A DNA stretch of 64,000 nt from JBBRNH01 sp038230415 (lineage in GTDB: Bacteria; Bacteroidota; Bacteroidia; Cytophagales; Spirosomataceae), in assembly GCA_038230415.1 (NCBI GenBank), contig JBBRNH010000020.1, positions 6,865 through 70,864 on the forward strand, read 5' to 3'. The number at the start of each line of letters is the position of its first letter. The stretch's first letter is position 1. A program made the position numbers and the translations under genes. The notes beneath the pieces are model-generated. The model was not told the DNA's origin. It did not search any database and saw only the letters and a list, made by a program, of their open reading frames with translations. This document shows, piece after piece, positions 26,849-34,483 of this stretch.

Positions 26849-27333
26849 GACCCCTTACAACCACGAATTTCTCGGTGGTGAGCAGAATGTTTATTCATTT
26901 TCAACAACTGATAAAATTCGCTACAACGTCAAATTCGTGCCATCAACGTACCTCTTCGATGCCTACCCGGAGCTTGATATTGAGGTATTTGAGATGATTA
27001 TTTCGGTGGCCGACAACCCGACGGGTGGACGAATACCGTCTGACCGTCGGGTTGTCGGCCACCATTGCGCTTATCTTCAATGCCTTTATTCAGCACGAGA
27101 AACAGGCCATTATTTTCGTTTGCGATTCGTCGGACGGGCGGCAGAAAGCACGAAGCCGGAAGTTTACGACGTGGTTTCAGAACCGGCAAACCGGAACCGA
27201 CATGGGTAAGATTGACCGATTGATTATTGACGGCGACCGCTTTATTTACCTCTCGCTAATTCTACACCGCAAACATCCACAGTTCAAAACAGTCGTTGAT
27301 GTTTTCATAAACCTCGGCGAGGAAGATAAATAA
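26832..27333 (+). pseudogene. DUF6169 family protein gene broken by a frameshift
   Basis: The N-terminal half starts at the ATG at 26832: MINETETPYNHEFLGGEQNV, then YSFSTTDKIRYNVKFVPSTY, ending in ISVADNPTG. The C-terminal half is in the next frame from about 27025: SATIALIFNAFIQHEKQAII, FVCDSSDGRQKARSRKFTTW and so on to FINLGEEDK. Joined, they reproduce the order I know for DUF6169 (about 165 residues; family function unknown). The frame changes by one base near 27024, at the edge of the loop of a 20-bp perfect inverted repeat (27005-27063). This is a real frameshift mutation, a sequence error at the hairpin or, less likely, programmed frameshifting. Confidence 0.7.
27005..27063. repeat. 20-bp perfect inverted repeat inside the DUF6169 coding sequence
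   Basis: Arms 27005-27024 (GGTGGCCGACAACCCGACGG) and 27044-27063 are exact complements with a 19-base loop. The DUF6169 reading frame breaks at the arm/loop junction. Confidence 0.85.
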
Positions 27334-27819
27334 ACCACACCCCGCCCCGCCAGTCCGTGATACTCATTGGGCAGGATGCCGAACTACTCGCGGAAGCATT
27401 TGGCAAAGTGAGACAGCGAATTGAACCCTACGCTATACGCTGCCTCAGATATATCACCGACTTGTCCGCCAAGGAGTTGAGCGGCCCATTTCAGGCGCAT
27501 GAGCCAGATAAAATCCCCGGTGGCCTGTCCCGCCCGATACCCTTTCCTCACTGTTGGGCAGCAGTGATGCGCCGTTTCTGGAACGCCCGACGTTTACCCC
27601 GGCAGCATAAAATCCTCAACAAAGGCCGCACGCTGTTGCGCCACATTCAGCAACGCAGCAGCGTTTGGGCGGGTTTATTGAAGCAATTACATGGCCGCAC
27701 CTGACTATGTGCAGGCCTACGATATCACCAGCAACCGCAGCCGGTTTCGGGACAAGACAGTGGGTTTTTGGCGCAACCGGATTTTTACGCTCAAACAAAT
27801 GGTGGGGTGAAATTGGCAA
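27334..27819. other. Decayed region between the DUF6169 gene and dedA-like gene
   Basis: No intact gene. It holds an AraC-family remnant on the minus strand (27350-27545) and further coding-like fragments on the plus strand: LLGSSDAPFLERPTFTPAA around 27555-27611 and a 39-codon frame at 27691-27810. The latter (SRFRDKTVGFWRNRIFTLK) reads like the end of an outer-membrane barrel protein. Confidence 0.55.
27350..27545 (-). pseudogene. AraC-family DNA-binding domain remnant
   Basis: On the minus strand the bases encode QATGDFIWLMRLKWAAQLL, then GQVGDISEAAYSVGFNSLSH and FAKCFRE, a TAG stop (27384-27386), then FGILPNEYH. This is the tail of an AraC/HTH_18 regulator, such as ends hybrid two-component proteins. 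The TAG stands where the family usually has Gln (FREQFG), one base change from CAG. No start codon or upstream domain is present, so it is a fragment of a lost gene. Confidence 0.75.
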
Positions 27820-28452
27820 CTATTCCTTCATCTCGCGCCGGGCGTTGAGGTAGCCGCGCACAACGGTGATGGTGGTGATGCCGAGAAAGAAAATAATGAT
27901 CCAGTGAACGTAGTTGATGATGCCCGGAAACCGCGCCCCAAAGTAGAAACCGGCCCCCACCAAGCCAAACACCCAGATGGCCGCCCCCAGGATGTTATAG
28001 AGCATGAAATACCGAAAATCGAGGTGAATCAGCCCCGCCAGAATCGGCGCAAACGTGCGGACAATCGGCAAAAACCGGGCAATGATCAGCGTCCGGCTGC
28101 CGTATTTATCGAAGTATTTTCGGGTGGTTTCAATGTATTGCTTCTTGAAAAATAGCGAATCGGGGCGGGTTTGCAGCCGCGCCCCGAAGAAATGGCCTGT
28201 GCCGTAACCGACTAATGACCCCATCACGGCGGCCCCGAAAATGCACACCGCCAGCAACCAAAACGGCACCGGCAGCAGCCCCGTACCGGCAAACACACCC
28301 GACAGAAACAGCTGGTAGTCGCCGGGCAGGAAAAAACCAAAAAACAGGCCGTTTTCGCAGAAGATAATAATCGAAATCAGCACCAGACCACCCGTGCGGA
28401 TAATGGCTTCGGAGTTGATGATGTAGTTAAAAAATTCGAGGAGTTGGTTCAT
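27820..28452 (-). CDS. DedA family membrane protein
   Basis: 210 residues from the ATG at 28452; the frame opens 12 codons earlier at a TTG inside the preceding gene. The DedA/SNARE-associated pattern is clear: FCENGLFFGFFLPGDYQLFLSGVFAG near residues 32-57, then GYGTGHFFGARL, KYFDKYGSRTLIIARFLPIVRTFAPILAG with the conserved arginines, and several membrane segments to the C-terminus. DedA proteins act in the inner membrane; recent work links the family to recycling of undecaprenyl phosphate and other lipids. The start lies 8 bases after the ABC-F stop, so the two genes form one transcript. Confidence 0.92.
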   Translation of the reverse strand: MNQLLEFFNYIINSEAIIRTGGLVLISIIIFCENGLFFGFFLPGDYQLFLSGVFAGTGLLPVPFWLLAVCIFGAAVMGSLVGYGTGHFFGARLQTRPDSLFFKKQYIETTRKYFDKYGSRTLIIARFLPIVRTFAPILAGLIHLDFRYFMLYNILGAAIWVFGLVGAGFYFGARFPGIINYVHWIIIFFLGITTITVVRGYLNARREMKE

Positions 28453-28460
28453 TAGACGGA

Positions 28461-30353
28461 TTACATAAACTCGGCCAGTTCGAGCCAACGATCTGACTTT
28501 GCTGCTATTTGTTGGTCAAAGGTCTCAATTTCCCGCGCCCAGCCCAAGAGTTGTTCGTGATTGCCGCCGGTATTTAGCAGCGTCAAAATGTCGGCTTTGC
28601 GTTGTTCGAGGTCAGCAATTTCTTTTTCGAGGGTTTCGTACTCTTTCTGCTCTTTAAACGAGACCTTTTTCCTAACCGCCGTGTCAGAAACCGTTTGCGT
28701 AACTACCGTTCCCTGTTTTTGGTTCTTGGCTCCATTGGTTGCTGTTTCTGGCTGTGAAGACCCGTTTTTACGCTGATTATCACGCCATTCGCGGTAATCG
28801 GTGTAGTTGCCGGGGTAGTCTTTTATCTTACCTTCGCCCTCCATCACAAACACGTGGTCAACGAGCCGGTCCATAAAATAGCGGTCGTGCGTGACGATGA
28901 TGAGACAGCCGGGGAAGTTCATCAAAAACTCCTCCAGCACGTTGAGCGTCGTGATGTCGAGGTCATTGGTTGGCTCGTCAAGCACCAAAAAATTCGGGTT
29001 TTGCACCAGCACGAGCAGTAATTGAAGCCGCCGTTTTTCGCCCCCGGAGAGTTTCGCCACAAAGTCGTACTGCTTCTGCCGATCAAACAGAAAATGGTGC
29101 AGCAATTGACTCGCCGTGATGGTCTCGCCCGAAGCCATTTTCATCACCTCGGCCACTTCCTGCACCACATCAATCACGCGCTGTTTGTCGTCAATCACAA
29201 TTTCTGACTGTTTGTAGTAGCCGAAATTCACAGTACCGCCCGTACTGATTTTCCCCGAATCGGGCCGGGTTGCGCCAGTGAGCATATCGAGCAGGGTGGT
29301 TTTGCCCATGCCGTTTTTGCCAATCAGCCCCACCCTATCGAGCCGTTTGAAGGTGTACGAAAAATGATCCAGAATGAGTTTATCGTCGAAGCGTTTGGTC
29401 AGGTTTTCGACTTCCAGAATCTTGCTGCCCAAGCGCGACGTGCGGAGGTTGAGGTCGAGGGTTCCGTCGCGTTTTTGGCCTTTCACCCTGCCTTCCAGAT
29501 CACCAAACGCGTCTTCGCGGTATTTGGCTTTGGTGCTGCGGGCTTTCGGCTGCTTCCGCATCCATTCTAATTCGTGGCGATAGGTGTTGAGGTTTTTTTC
29601 GAGTTCGGAGGCTGTCCGGGCGTTGCGTTCGGCCTTTTTCTCTAAAAAGTAAGCGTAGTTGCCTTTGTAGGCGAAGATTTCGCCCCCGTCGAGTTCCACG
29701 ATCTGATTGCAGACTTTATCCAAAAAGTAACGGTCGTGCGAGACCATCAGCAGCGTACCGTTGTTGGTAGTCAGGAAGTTTTCGAGGTACTCAATGGCTT
29801 CTAAATCAAGGTGGTTGGTTGGCTCATCGAGGATAATCAGGTCAGGATTCTGAATCAGCACCCGCGCCAGTGACACCCGTCGCCGTTGCCCGCCCGACAG
29901 CGTTGCCACCGTTTGCTCCACATCCTGAACGCCCAACTGCCCCAGCATCTGCCTGATTTGCGATTCGTAATCCCAGGCTTCGTGTTTTTCCATCTGCGTC
30001 ATGGCGCGTTCGAGCGCGTCGGCATCGCCGGCGTTCAGAGCCTTCTCATAATCCCGAACGGCATCTAAAGCCGGGGTTCCGCCCGACAGCACGGTTTCCA
30101 TCACGGTCAGGGCTTCGTTGAGGTTGGGCTGCTGATCGAGGTAGCCGATGGTGATGTCTTTGCGGCTCGTAACCGTGCCGCCCGCGTCTGACTGAATGGT
30201 ACCGGCGAGAATAGAAAGCAGGGTGGTTTTGCCGGAGCCGTTTGCCCCGACGATGGCAATTTTATCGCCCCGGCTGACCCCAAAATTGACGTTTTTAAAC
30301 AACGTCCGGTCGCCAAAGGATTTCGCCAGATTTTCGGCTGATAGGTAATTCAT
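28461..30353 (-). CDS. ABC-F family ATPase (Uup-like)
   Basis: 630 residues, two ABC domains and no membrane segments. First domain: Walker A GANGSGKTT, signature LSGGQRRRVSLARVL, Walker B DLIILDEPTNHLD. A charged linker of about 230-310 (ELEKNLNTYRHELEWMRKQP) follows. Second domain: GKNGMGKTT, LSGGEKRRLQLLLVL, FLVLDEPTNDLD. The tail of about 540-630 is a hydrophilic coiled coil (EQKEYETLEKEIADLEQRKAD) of the Uup type. ABC-F proteins bind ribosomes or branched nucleic acids to relieve stalling; the C-terminal coiled coil favours a Uup-like housekeeping role over antibiotic resistance. It is divergent from the FGE-like gene and leads the dedA-like gene. Confidence 0.93.
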   Translation of the reverse strand: MNYLSAENLAKSFGDRTLFKNVNFGVSRGDKIAIVGANGSGKTTLLSILAGTIQSDAGGTVTSRKDITIGYLDQQPNLNEALTVMETVLSGGTPALDAVRDYEKALNAGDADALERAMTQMEKHEAWDYESQIRQMLGQLGVQDVEQTVATLSGGQRRRVSLARVLIQNPDLIILDEPTNHLDLEAIEYLENFLTTNNGTLLMVSHDRYFLDKVCNQIVELDGGEIFAYKGNYAYFLEKKAERNARTASELEKNLNTYRHELEWMRKQPKARSTKAKYREDAFGDLEGRVKGQKRDGTLDLNLRTSRLGSKILEVENLTKRFDDKLILDHFSYTFKRLDRVGLIGKNGMGKTTLLDMLTGATRPDSGKISTGGTVNFGYYKQSEIVIDDKQRVIDVVQEVAEVMKMASGETITASQLLHHFLFDRQKQYDFVAKLSGGEKRRLQLLLVLVQNPNFLVLDEPTNDLDITTLNVLEEFLMNFPGCLIIVTHDRYFMDRLVDHVFVMEGEGKIKDYPGNYTDYREWRDNQRKNGSSQPETATNGAKNQKQGTVVTQTVSDTAVRKKVSFKEQKEYETLEKEIADLEQRKADILTLLNTGGNHEQLLGWAREIETFDQQIAAKSDRWLELAEFM

Positions 30354-30357
30354 GGCG

Positions 30358-30365
30358 TAAAATTA
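30358..30365 (-). promoter_or_regulatory. Possible -7 element touching the ABC-F start
   Basis: On the minus strand TAATTTTA (TAnnTTTG with the last base changed) ends 4 bases before the ATG, the same placement as at lspA. Confidence 0.3.
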
Positions 30366-30409
30366 CGGAACCCCGGACGAATGGCGCGATTATGTAGAGA
30401 CGCAATATG

Positions 30410-30438
30410 TTGCATCTCACCGCCGGATGGTATTTTTG
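30410..30438 (+). promoter_or_regulatory. Promoter touching the FGE-like gene start
   Basis: TTGC (30410-30413) and TATTTTTG (30431-30438) are about 17-18 bases apart, a good Bacteroidota promoter. The -7 box ends 5 bases before the ATG at 30444, predicting a leaderless or nearly leaderless transcript. It also argues for 30444 over the upstream in-frame ATG at 30381. Confidence 0.55.
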
Positions 30439-30443
30439 TCGGT

Positions 30444-31451
30444 ATGAAACTCCTGATTCTCTTCGCGTTGGCTGTATTTTTCTCAACCAGAACCTTCGGC
30501 CAATCGCCAGCCGCCGATGGGTTTGTGTCTTACACGCAGGTCATCACCGGCTCAAACCAGACGTATCCGATGGTCGCTATTCCGGGCGGTAAATTTATGA
30601 TGGGCAGTTTGCCTACCGAAAAAGGACATAAACCCGACGAAGGGCCGATGCACTCCGCAACCGTTGAGCCGTTCTGGATGGGTAAGTTTGAGCTGACCTG
30701 GGATATTTACGACCTCTTCACCACCAAAAATATCGAGAAAGAAATGGCCGCCCGCTACCCCGACGGTGCCGATCTGACCAAAACCGATGCCAGCACCCGG
30801 CCCAGCCCGTCGTATGTGGATATGTCGTTCGGAATGGGCCGAGCTGGGTATCCGGCTATCAATATGACCCAATACGCGGCCATCAAATTCTGCGCGTGGC
30901 TCTACGACAAGACCGGAATTTTCTACCGCCTGCCCACCGAAGCCGAATGGGAATATGCCTGCCGGGGAACCGGCCCGACCGCAACGCTGGCGTATTCGTT
31001 TGGCAACGACCCGAAAAAATTAGGCGAATACGCGGTCTTTAAAGGCAATAGCCAGGAATCGTACAAGAAAATCGGCACCAAAAAACCCAATTCGTTTGGC
31101 CTGCACGATATGCACGGCAACGTGATGGAATGGACGCAGGATCAGTACATTGCCAACTATTACGCCCAGAAAGCCGCCGGAAAAGTCAGCGAATCCTACC
31201 CGCCAACCAAAACACTGTACCCACATTCGGTGCGGGGCGGCTCCTGGGACGACGACCCGGCTACGTTGCGGTCGGCGGCCCGCACACCCTCGGCACCGGC
31301 CTGGAAAATGCTCGACCCGCAGAATCCCAAATCAAACTGGTGGCTCACGTCGGCCTCGTTCGTGGGCTTCCGTATTGTGCGGCCCGCCAAAACACCAACC
31401 GACGAGGCCATTAAAGCGTACTACGGGATCAAACCAATCAAGGACAATTAA
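30444..31451 (+). CDS. Formylglycine-generating-enzyme-like (SUMF1 domain) secreted protein
   Basis: 335 residues from the ATG at 30444; signal peptide MKLLILFALAVFFSTRTFGQ. The SUMF1/FGE fold covers almost all of the rest: MVAIPGGKFMMGSLPTEKGHKPDEGP, VEPFWMGKFELTWDIYDLF, FCAWLYDKTGIFYRLPTEAEWEYACRG, NSFGLHDMHGNVMEWTQDQY, HSVRGGSWDDDPATLRSAAR and SFVGFRIVRP. True FGE activates sulfatases; most Bacteroidota homologues are not proven to do so. No sulfatase gene lies in the window, so I infer an FGE-like fold with unknown target. Divergent from the ABC-F gene. Confidence 0.9.
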   Translation: MKLLILFALAVFFSTRTFGQSPAADGFVSYTQVITGSNQTYPMVAIPGGKFMMGSLPTEKGHKPDEGPMHSATVEPFWMGKFELTWDIYDLFTTKNIEKEMAARYPDGADLTKTDASTRPSPSYVDMSFGMGRAGYPAINMTQYAAIKFCAWLYDKTGIFYRLPTEAEWEYACRGTGPTATLAYSFGNDPKKLGEYAVFKGNSQESYKKIGTKKPNSFGLHDMHGNVMEWTQDQYIANYYAQKAAGKVSESYPPTKTLYPHSVRGGSWDDDPATLRSAARTPSAPAWKMLDPQNPKSNWWLTSASFVGFRIVRPAKTPTDEAIKAYYGIKPIKDN

Positions 31452-31461
31452 CTTTACGGGT

Positions 31462-31674
31462 ATGATGACAGAAATCACCTTTTTAGTGCATGAAGCCGAA
31501 GAAGGCGGCTACTATGCCCGGTCGCTTGGGCCGTCTATCTTCGCCGAGGGCGATACGATTGATGAATTGAAGGCCAACATTCGGGGTGGCATTGACTGCC
31601 ACTACGAAAATTCTGCTGAAGCCCCAAAACTGGCCCATCTTCATTTTGTCAAAGATGAAGTAATGGCACTTTGA
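31462..31674 (+). CDS. HicB-like antitoxin (short form)
   Basis: 70 residues (ATG at 31462, or 31465). The sequence FLVHEAEEGGYYARSLGPSI then FAEGDTIDELKANIRGGIDC is the HicB partial RNase-H-like domain that caps HicA. The C-terminal HTH or ribbon-helix-helix DNA-binding domain of full-length HicB is absent, so autoregulation by this protein alone is doubtful. The HicA-like gene starts 10 bases after its stop. HicB-first order occurs in a subset of these loci. It begins 10 bases after the FGE-like stop, so the pair may share that transcript. Confidence 0.82.
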   Translation: MMTEITFLVHEAEEGGYYARSLGPSIFAEGDTIDELKANIRGGIDCHYENSAEAPKLAHLHFVKDEVMAL

Positions 31675-31684
31675 TGGCTCATTG

Positions 31685-31927
31685 ATGAAAATTCCGAGAG
31701 ATGTTTCCGGTTGGGAGTTGGTGAAAGCATTAGGCATTTTTGGTTATGAACCCGTTAGTCAGAATGGTAGCCACATAAAGGTAACGACGACCGAAAATGG
31801 ACAACATCACATCACTATCCCGAATCATAACCCGGTCAAGATCGGCACATTAAGCGGAATTTTATCAGGCGTTGCCAGTCATTTCGACCTAACCAAAGAC
31901 GAAGTGGTTCGTAAATTGTTTGGTTAA
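31685..31927 (+). CDS. HicA-like toxin (mRNA interferase)
   Basis: 80 residues from the ATG at 31685. It carries the HicA pattern: GWELVKALGIFGYEPVSQNG, then GSHIKV with the expected catalytic His, HHITIPNHNPVKIGTLSGIL and LTKDEVVRKLFG. HicA is a small double-stranded-RNA-binding-fold ribonuclease that cleaves mRNA on the ribosome and is held inactive by HicB. At 80 residues it is intact compared with family members. It forms a toxin-antitoxin pair with the gene directly upstream. Confidence 0.85.
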   Translation: MKIPRDVSGWELVKALGIFGYEPVSQNGSHIKVTTTENGQHHITIPNHNPVKIGTLSGILSGVASHFDLTKDEVVRKLFG

Positions 31928-32011
31928 ATCAACATACCGGCAAGCCATAGCGTAGGCTTTCTCAACACTACCACGCTTTCGCTGTTCTCTTACCGACACC
32001 AACGCAACGGT

Positions 32012-33148
32012 ATGGAAAACACAGAACAAAAACCGCTCGGTTTGGGCGTAATGGGCATGGGCGGCTTCGGGCTGTTTGCCACACAGCAATTCCTGCAACA
32101 GCCTGATATAAAACTCGTTGCCATTGCTGGCTCAACCCGCGAGCAGGCCATCACCACCGCCAAGCGGTTTGGGGCCGACCAACTCGACAGCATCGAAGCA
32201 TTGGTGGCTCACCCCGACGTTGACCTTGTTTACATTGCCACGCCCCCGTTTTTGCACTACCAACAGGCCATGCTGGCCCTGAACGCGGGCAAACACGTGA
32301 TCTGCGAAAAACCCCTCGCCACCGACCCTGACGAAGGCCGCAAACTGATTGAAACGGCGCGGGAAAAGGGCTTGCTGATGGTTACGAATCTGATGCAACG
32401 CTACAACCCGATGTTTGCCCGCGTGCAGCACTTAGTCGAAAAAAAGTTGCTCGGTGAGGTACTGCACGGCTATTTTGAGAACTACGCCGGTGACGATGGC
32501 TTAGCCGAAAACCACTGGTTCTGGAACCGGCAGCAAAGCGGGGGCATCTTTATCGAACACGGCGTTCACTTTTTCGATATGGTCGAAGGCTGGCTCGGCA
32601 AAGGCGAAGTAATTGCTGCTCAAACGATTAAGCGGCCCGGTACCACTGATTTAGAAGATCAGGTAAGCTGCACCGTGCGCTATGGCTCGGAAACCGATGG
32701 ATTCAAAACCGTCAATTTCTATCACGGCTTCACCCAAACGGGCCGCTTAGACCGGCAGGAACTCCGGTTGGTATTTGAGCGGGGCGACATTACGCTGCAC
32801 GAATGGGTGCCAACCCGGATTGTGCTGCGGGCCGTGGCCGACGAAGAAACCACCCGCGAGTTAATGACGCTTTTTCCCGGCGCACAACTCAACGTAACGG
32901 CCAACATTGGCGGCAAGGATCGTCAGTTGCGGGGCCGGGGCAAAACCTTCGACGCTTATCAGCAACTTGAACTTCGGTACGGTTTCGGTGAGGAAAAACA
33001 ACACCTGTACAGCGAAATCCTCCGGCTCATGTTCCGCGACCAACTCGCCTTTATTCAGCAACCCGGCACCCACCGCAAAGTGACCGAGCAAAACGGGCTT
33101 GATTCGTTGCTGATGGCGGTGGCGGCAGACCGGATGGCGCGGGGCTAA
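32012..33148 (+). CDS. Gfo/Idh/MocA family oxidoreductase
   Basis: 378 residues. The N-terminal Rossmann domain has GVMGMGGFGLFATQQFLQQP (the usual GxGxxG is GMGGFG), VDLVYIATPPFLHYQQAMLAL and the family motif GKHVICEKPLATDP with the Lys and Pro expected near the catalytic site. The C-terminal alpha/beta domain (NHWFWNRQQSGGIFIEHGVHFFDMVEGWLG) carries substrate-facing His residues. The family uses NAD(P) to oxidise or reduce sugars and related alcohols; the substrate cannot be told from sequence alone. Its stop codon overlaps the stop of the convergent DUF2520 gene. Confidence 0.9.
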   Translation: MENTEQKPLGLGVMGMGGFGLFATQQFLQQPDIKLVAIAGSTREQAITTAKRFGADQLDSIEALVAHPDVDLVYIATPPFLHYQQAMLALNAGKHVICEKPLATDPDEGRKLIETAREKGLLMVTNLMQRYNPMFARVQHLVEKKLLGEVLHGYFENYAGDDGLAENHWFWNRQQSGGIFIEHGVHFFDMVEGWLGKGEVIAAQTIKRPGTTDLEDQVSCTVRYGSETDGFKTVNFYHGFTQTGRLDRQELRLVFERGDITLHEWVPTRIVLRAVADEETTRELMTLFPGAQLNVTANIGGKDRQLRGRGKTFDAYQQLELRYGFGEEKQHLYSEILRLMFRDQLAFIQQPGTHRKVTEQNGLDSLLMAVAADRMARG

Positions 33149-33939
33149 CCCCGCATTTGTATGCTCTCGGTCAGCACGTTATACACCCGAAGCAAATCGG
33201 GTTCTTCGGCGAGGAGGGCGCGGTGAGCGGCTATGGTGCGGAGGTCGTTTCGGCGGGCGGGGCCGGTCTGCACATCGGCGGGGTGATTGGCGTTCAGGGC
33301 TTTCCGCACGGTTTCGGCAATGAGCGGTTTGAGCAACTCGAAACTCGTTTCGTTGGCTTCAGTCAAATCCTGCGCTAAAGCCAGCAGGTGATTGGTGAAG
33401 TTGTTGGCAAACACAGCCGCTAAGTGCAGCACCCGCCGTTCGGCAGAATTGACCAAGTAAACCGTTTCGCTCAGGGCTTCGGCCATCGTAACCAACTCGG
33501 TTTCTGAATCGGCATCGCTGGCTTCGATACAAATCGGAATCGCGGCAAAATCCATCGGCGGCTGACCCCGGCTGAAACTTTGCAGGGCATAAAACACCCC
33601 CGTTCTCACCGCCACATCGCTATACACGGCCATCCACTGCTGTAAATCCTGGAGCGGAACACTGCCCGATGTATGCACCACGAGGGCGTTTTCGGGCAGC
33701 ACGAGCCGGGCGCAGACATCGGGTAGGGCATCGTCCGGCACGGCCAGCACAAACACCGCAGCCGGGCTGTCGGCAAAATTCAGGTCGCTGTGGGTGTGCG
33801 CGTCATACAGGTTTGCCACCAACTGCCGGGCGTGGCTGAGTTGGCGGCTATACACCGCCGAAACCGCATAATTGGCCGTTTCGAGGGCCGGGGCGAGGTG
33901 CCAGGCCAGATTCCCGGCTCCGATGAACGCAATGGTCAT
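33145..33939 (-). CDS. Rossmann-like and DUF2520 domain protein
   Basis: 264 residues from the ATG at 33939. Residues 1-115 form an NADP-binding Rossmann fold of the ProC type (MTIAFIGAGNLAWHLAPALE; FVLAVPDDALPDVCARLVL; VVHTSGSVPLQDLQ). From about 125 to the end is DUF2520 (GVFYALQSFSRGQPPMDFAA; HLAAVFANNFTNHLLALAQD; LLKPLIAETVRKAL). The family resembles oxidoreductases such as ketopantoate or pyrroline-5-carboxylate reductases; its reaction is unknown. The start follows a small hairpin, and the LytTR gene lies upstream in the same direction. Confidence 0.87.
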   Translation of the reverse strand: MTIAFIGAGNLAWHLAPALETANYAVSAVYSRQLSHARQLVANLYDAHTHSDLNFADSPAAVFVLAVPDDALPDVCARLVLPENALVVHTSGSVPLQDLQQWMAVYSDVAVRTGVFYALQSFSRGQPPMDFAAIPICIEASDADSETELVTMAEALSETVYLVNSAERRVLHLAAVFANNFTNHLLALAQDLTEANETSFELLKPLIAETVRKALNANHPADVQTGPARRNDLRTIAAHRALLAEEPDLLRVYNVLTESIQMRG

Positions 33940-33944
33940 GATAA

Positions 33945-33973
33945 ATACCCGAAGTCTTTTTGGCTTCGGGTAT
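33945..33973. terminator. Hairpin between the LytTR gene and the DUF2520 gene
   Basis: Ten-base arms ATACCCGAAG (33945-33954) and complement (33964-33973) with a 9-base loop, just before the DUF2520 start. It can end the LytTR transcript or form part of the DUF2520 leader. Confidence 0.5.
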
Positions 33974-34040
33974 CCCAATATTGGCTAAACTTTTCGGCGT
34001 TGGCAAACGGCACGGCTCTGTCTGCCGGGGTTATCGGCTT

Positions 34041-34406
34041 TCAGCTATCCATTTCCCGCTTAAACGCGCTCACCCGTCGGCGGGCAATGTCAACCGTATC
34101 GCCATTGTCGAGCGAGACGATAAACGTGTTGGCCGAAACGTCGGCTACGTGCGCCCGGTTGAGGAGGTGTTTTTTGTGGGGCCGCACAAACAGTCCGGCA
34201 GGAATCCTGTCCTGCAACCGCTTTATTGTCAGGGCCACCATTAACACCGACCCATCGGCAAAGATGCAGGTGGTGTAGTTGCCTTCGCCTTCGAGCCGGA
34301 TAATCTGGTCGAGGCTGATCCAGCGTCGGCCCGCCTGAAATGGCAGCAGCAGGGCGGTGGGCGAGAGAATCGCGGTTTTGTATTGATAGACTTTGGCTGG
34401 TTTCAT
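34041..34406 (-). CDS. Stand-alone LytTR-type DNA-binding protein
   Basis: 121 residues. Residues of about 25-120 form one LytTR domain: WISLDQIIRLEGEGNYTTCI (the family's YLES-like turn appears as RLEGEGNYT), FADGSVLMVALTIKRLQDR, FVRPHKKHLLNRAHVADVS and VSLDNGDTVDIARRRVSAFK. There is no receiver domain, so it is not a classic response regulator. LytTR proteins bind direct repeats spaced about two helical turns apart. The gene follows the giant M43-type protease gene on the same strand, behind a hairpin, and a 21-bp tandem repeat lies in that protease's promoter region, which makes it a candidate regulator (inference). Confidence 0.88.
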   Translation of the reverse strand: MKPAKVYQYKTAILSPTALLLPFQAGRRWISLDQIIRLEGEGNYTTCIFADGSVLMVALTIKRLQDRIPAGLFVRPHKKHLLNRAHVADVSANTFIVSLDNGDTVDIARRRVSAFKREMDS

Positions 34407-34434
34407 AAAGAGGACGATTGACTGTTGTTTATTT

Positions 34435-34460
34435 CCCGGTCTGTGAAAACACAGACCGGG
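34435..34460. terminator. Terminator after the M43-type protease gene
   Basis: Perfect 11-bp arms CCCGGTCTGTG (34435-34445) and complement (34450-34460) with AAAA loop, 23 bases after the protease stop on the minus strand, followed by A/T-rich sequence. Confidence 0.65.
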
Positions 34461-34483
34461 GATGGGTGTGATTGTTCCCGCCT

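Noticed and set aside
27691..27810. 39-codon plus-strand frame as a separate small gene
   Set aside because: No promoter; the sequence looks like the last strands of a lost barrel protein in the decayed region.
28461..30353. ABC-F protein as an antibiotic resistance factor
   Set aside because: The C-terminal coiled coil and overall plan fit the Uup-like housekeeping branch; no resistance context nearby.
30381..30443. Upstream ATG for the FGE-like gene
   Set aside because: The -33 and -7 boxes lie inside this extension and the signal peptide begins only at 30444.
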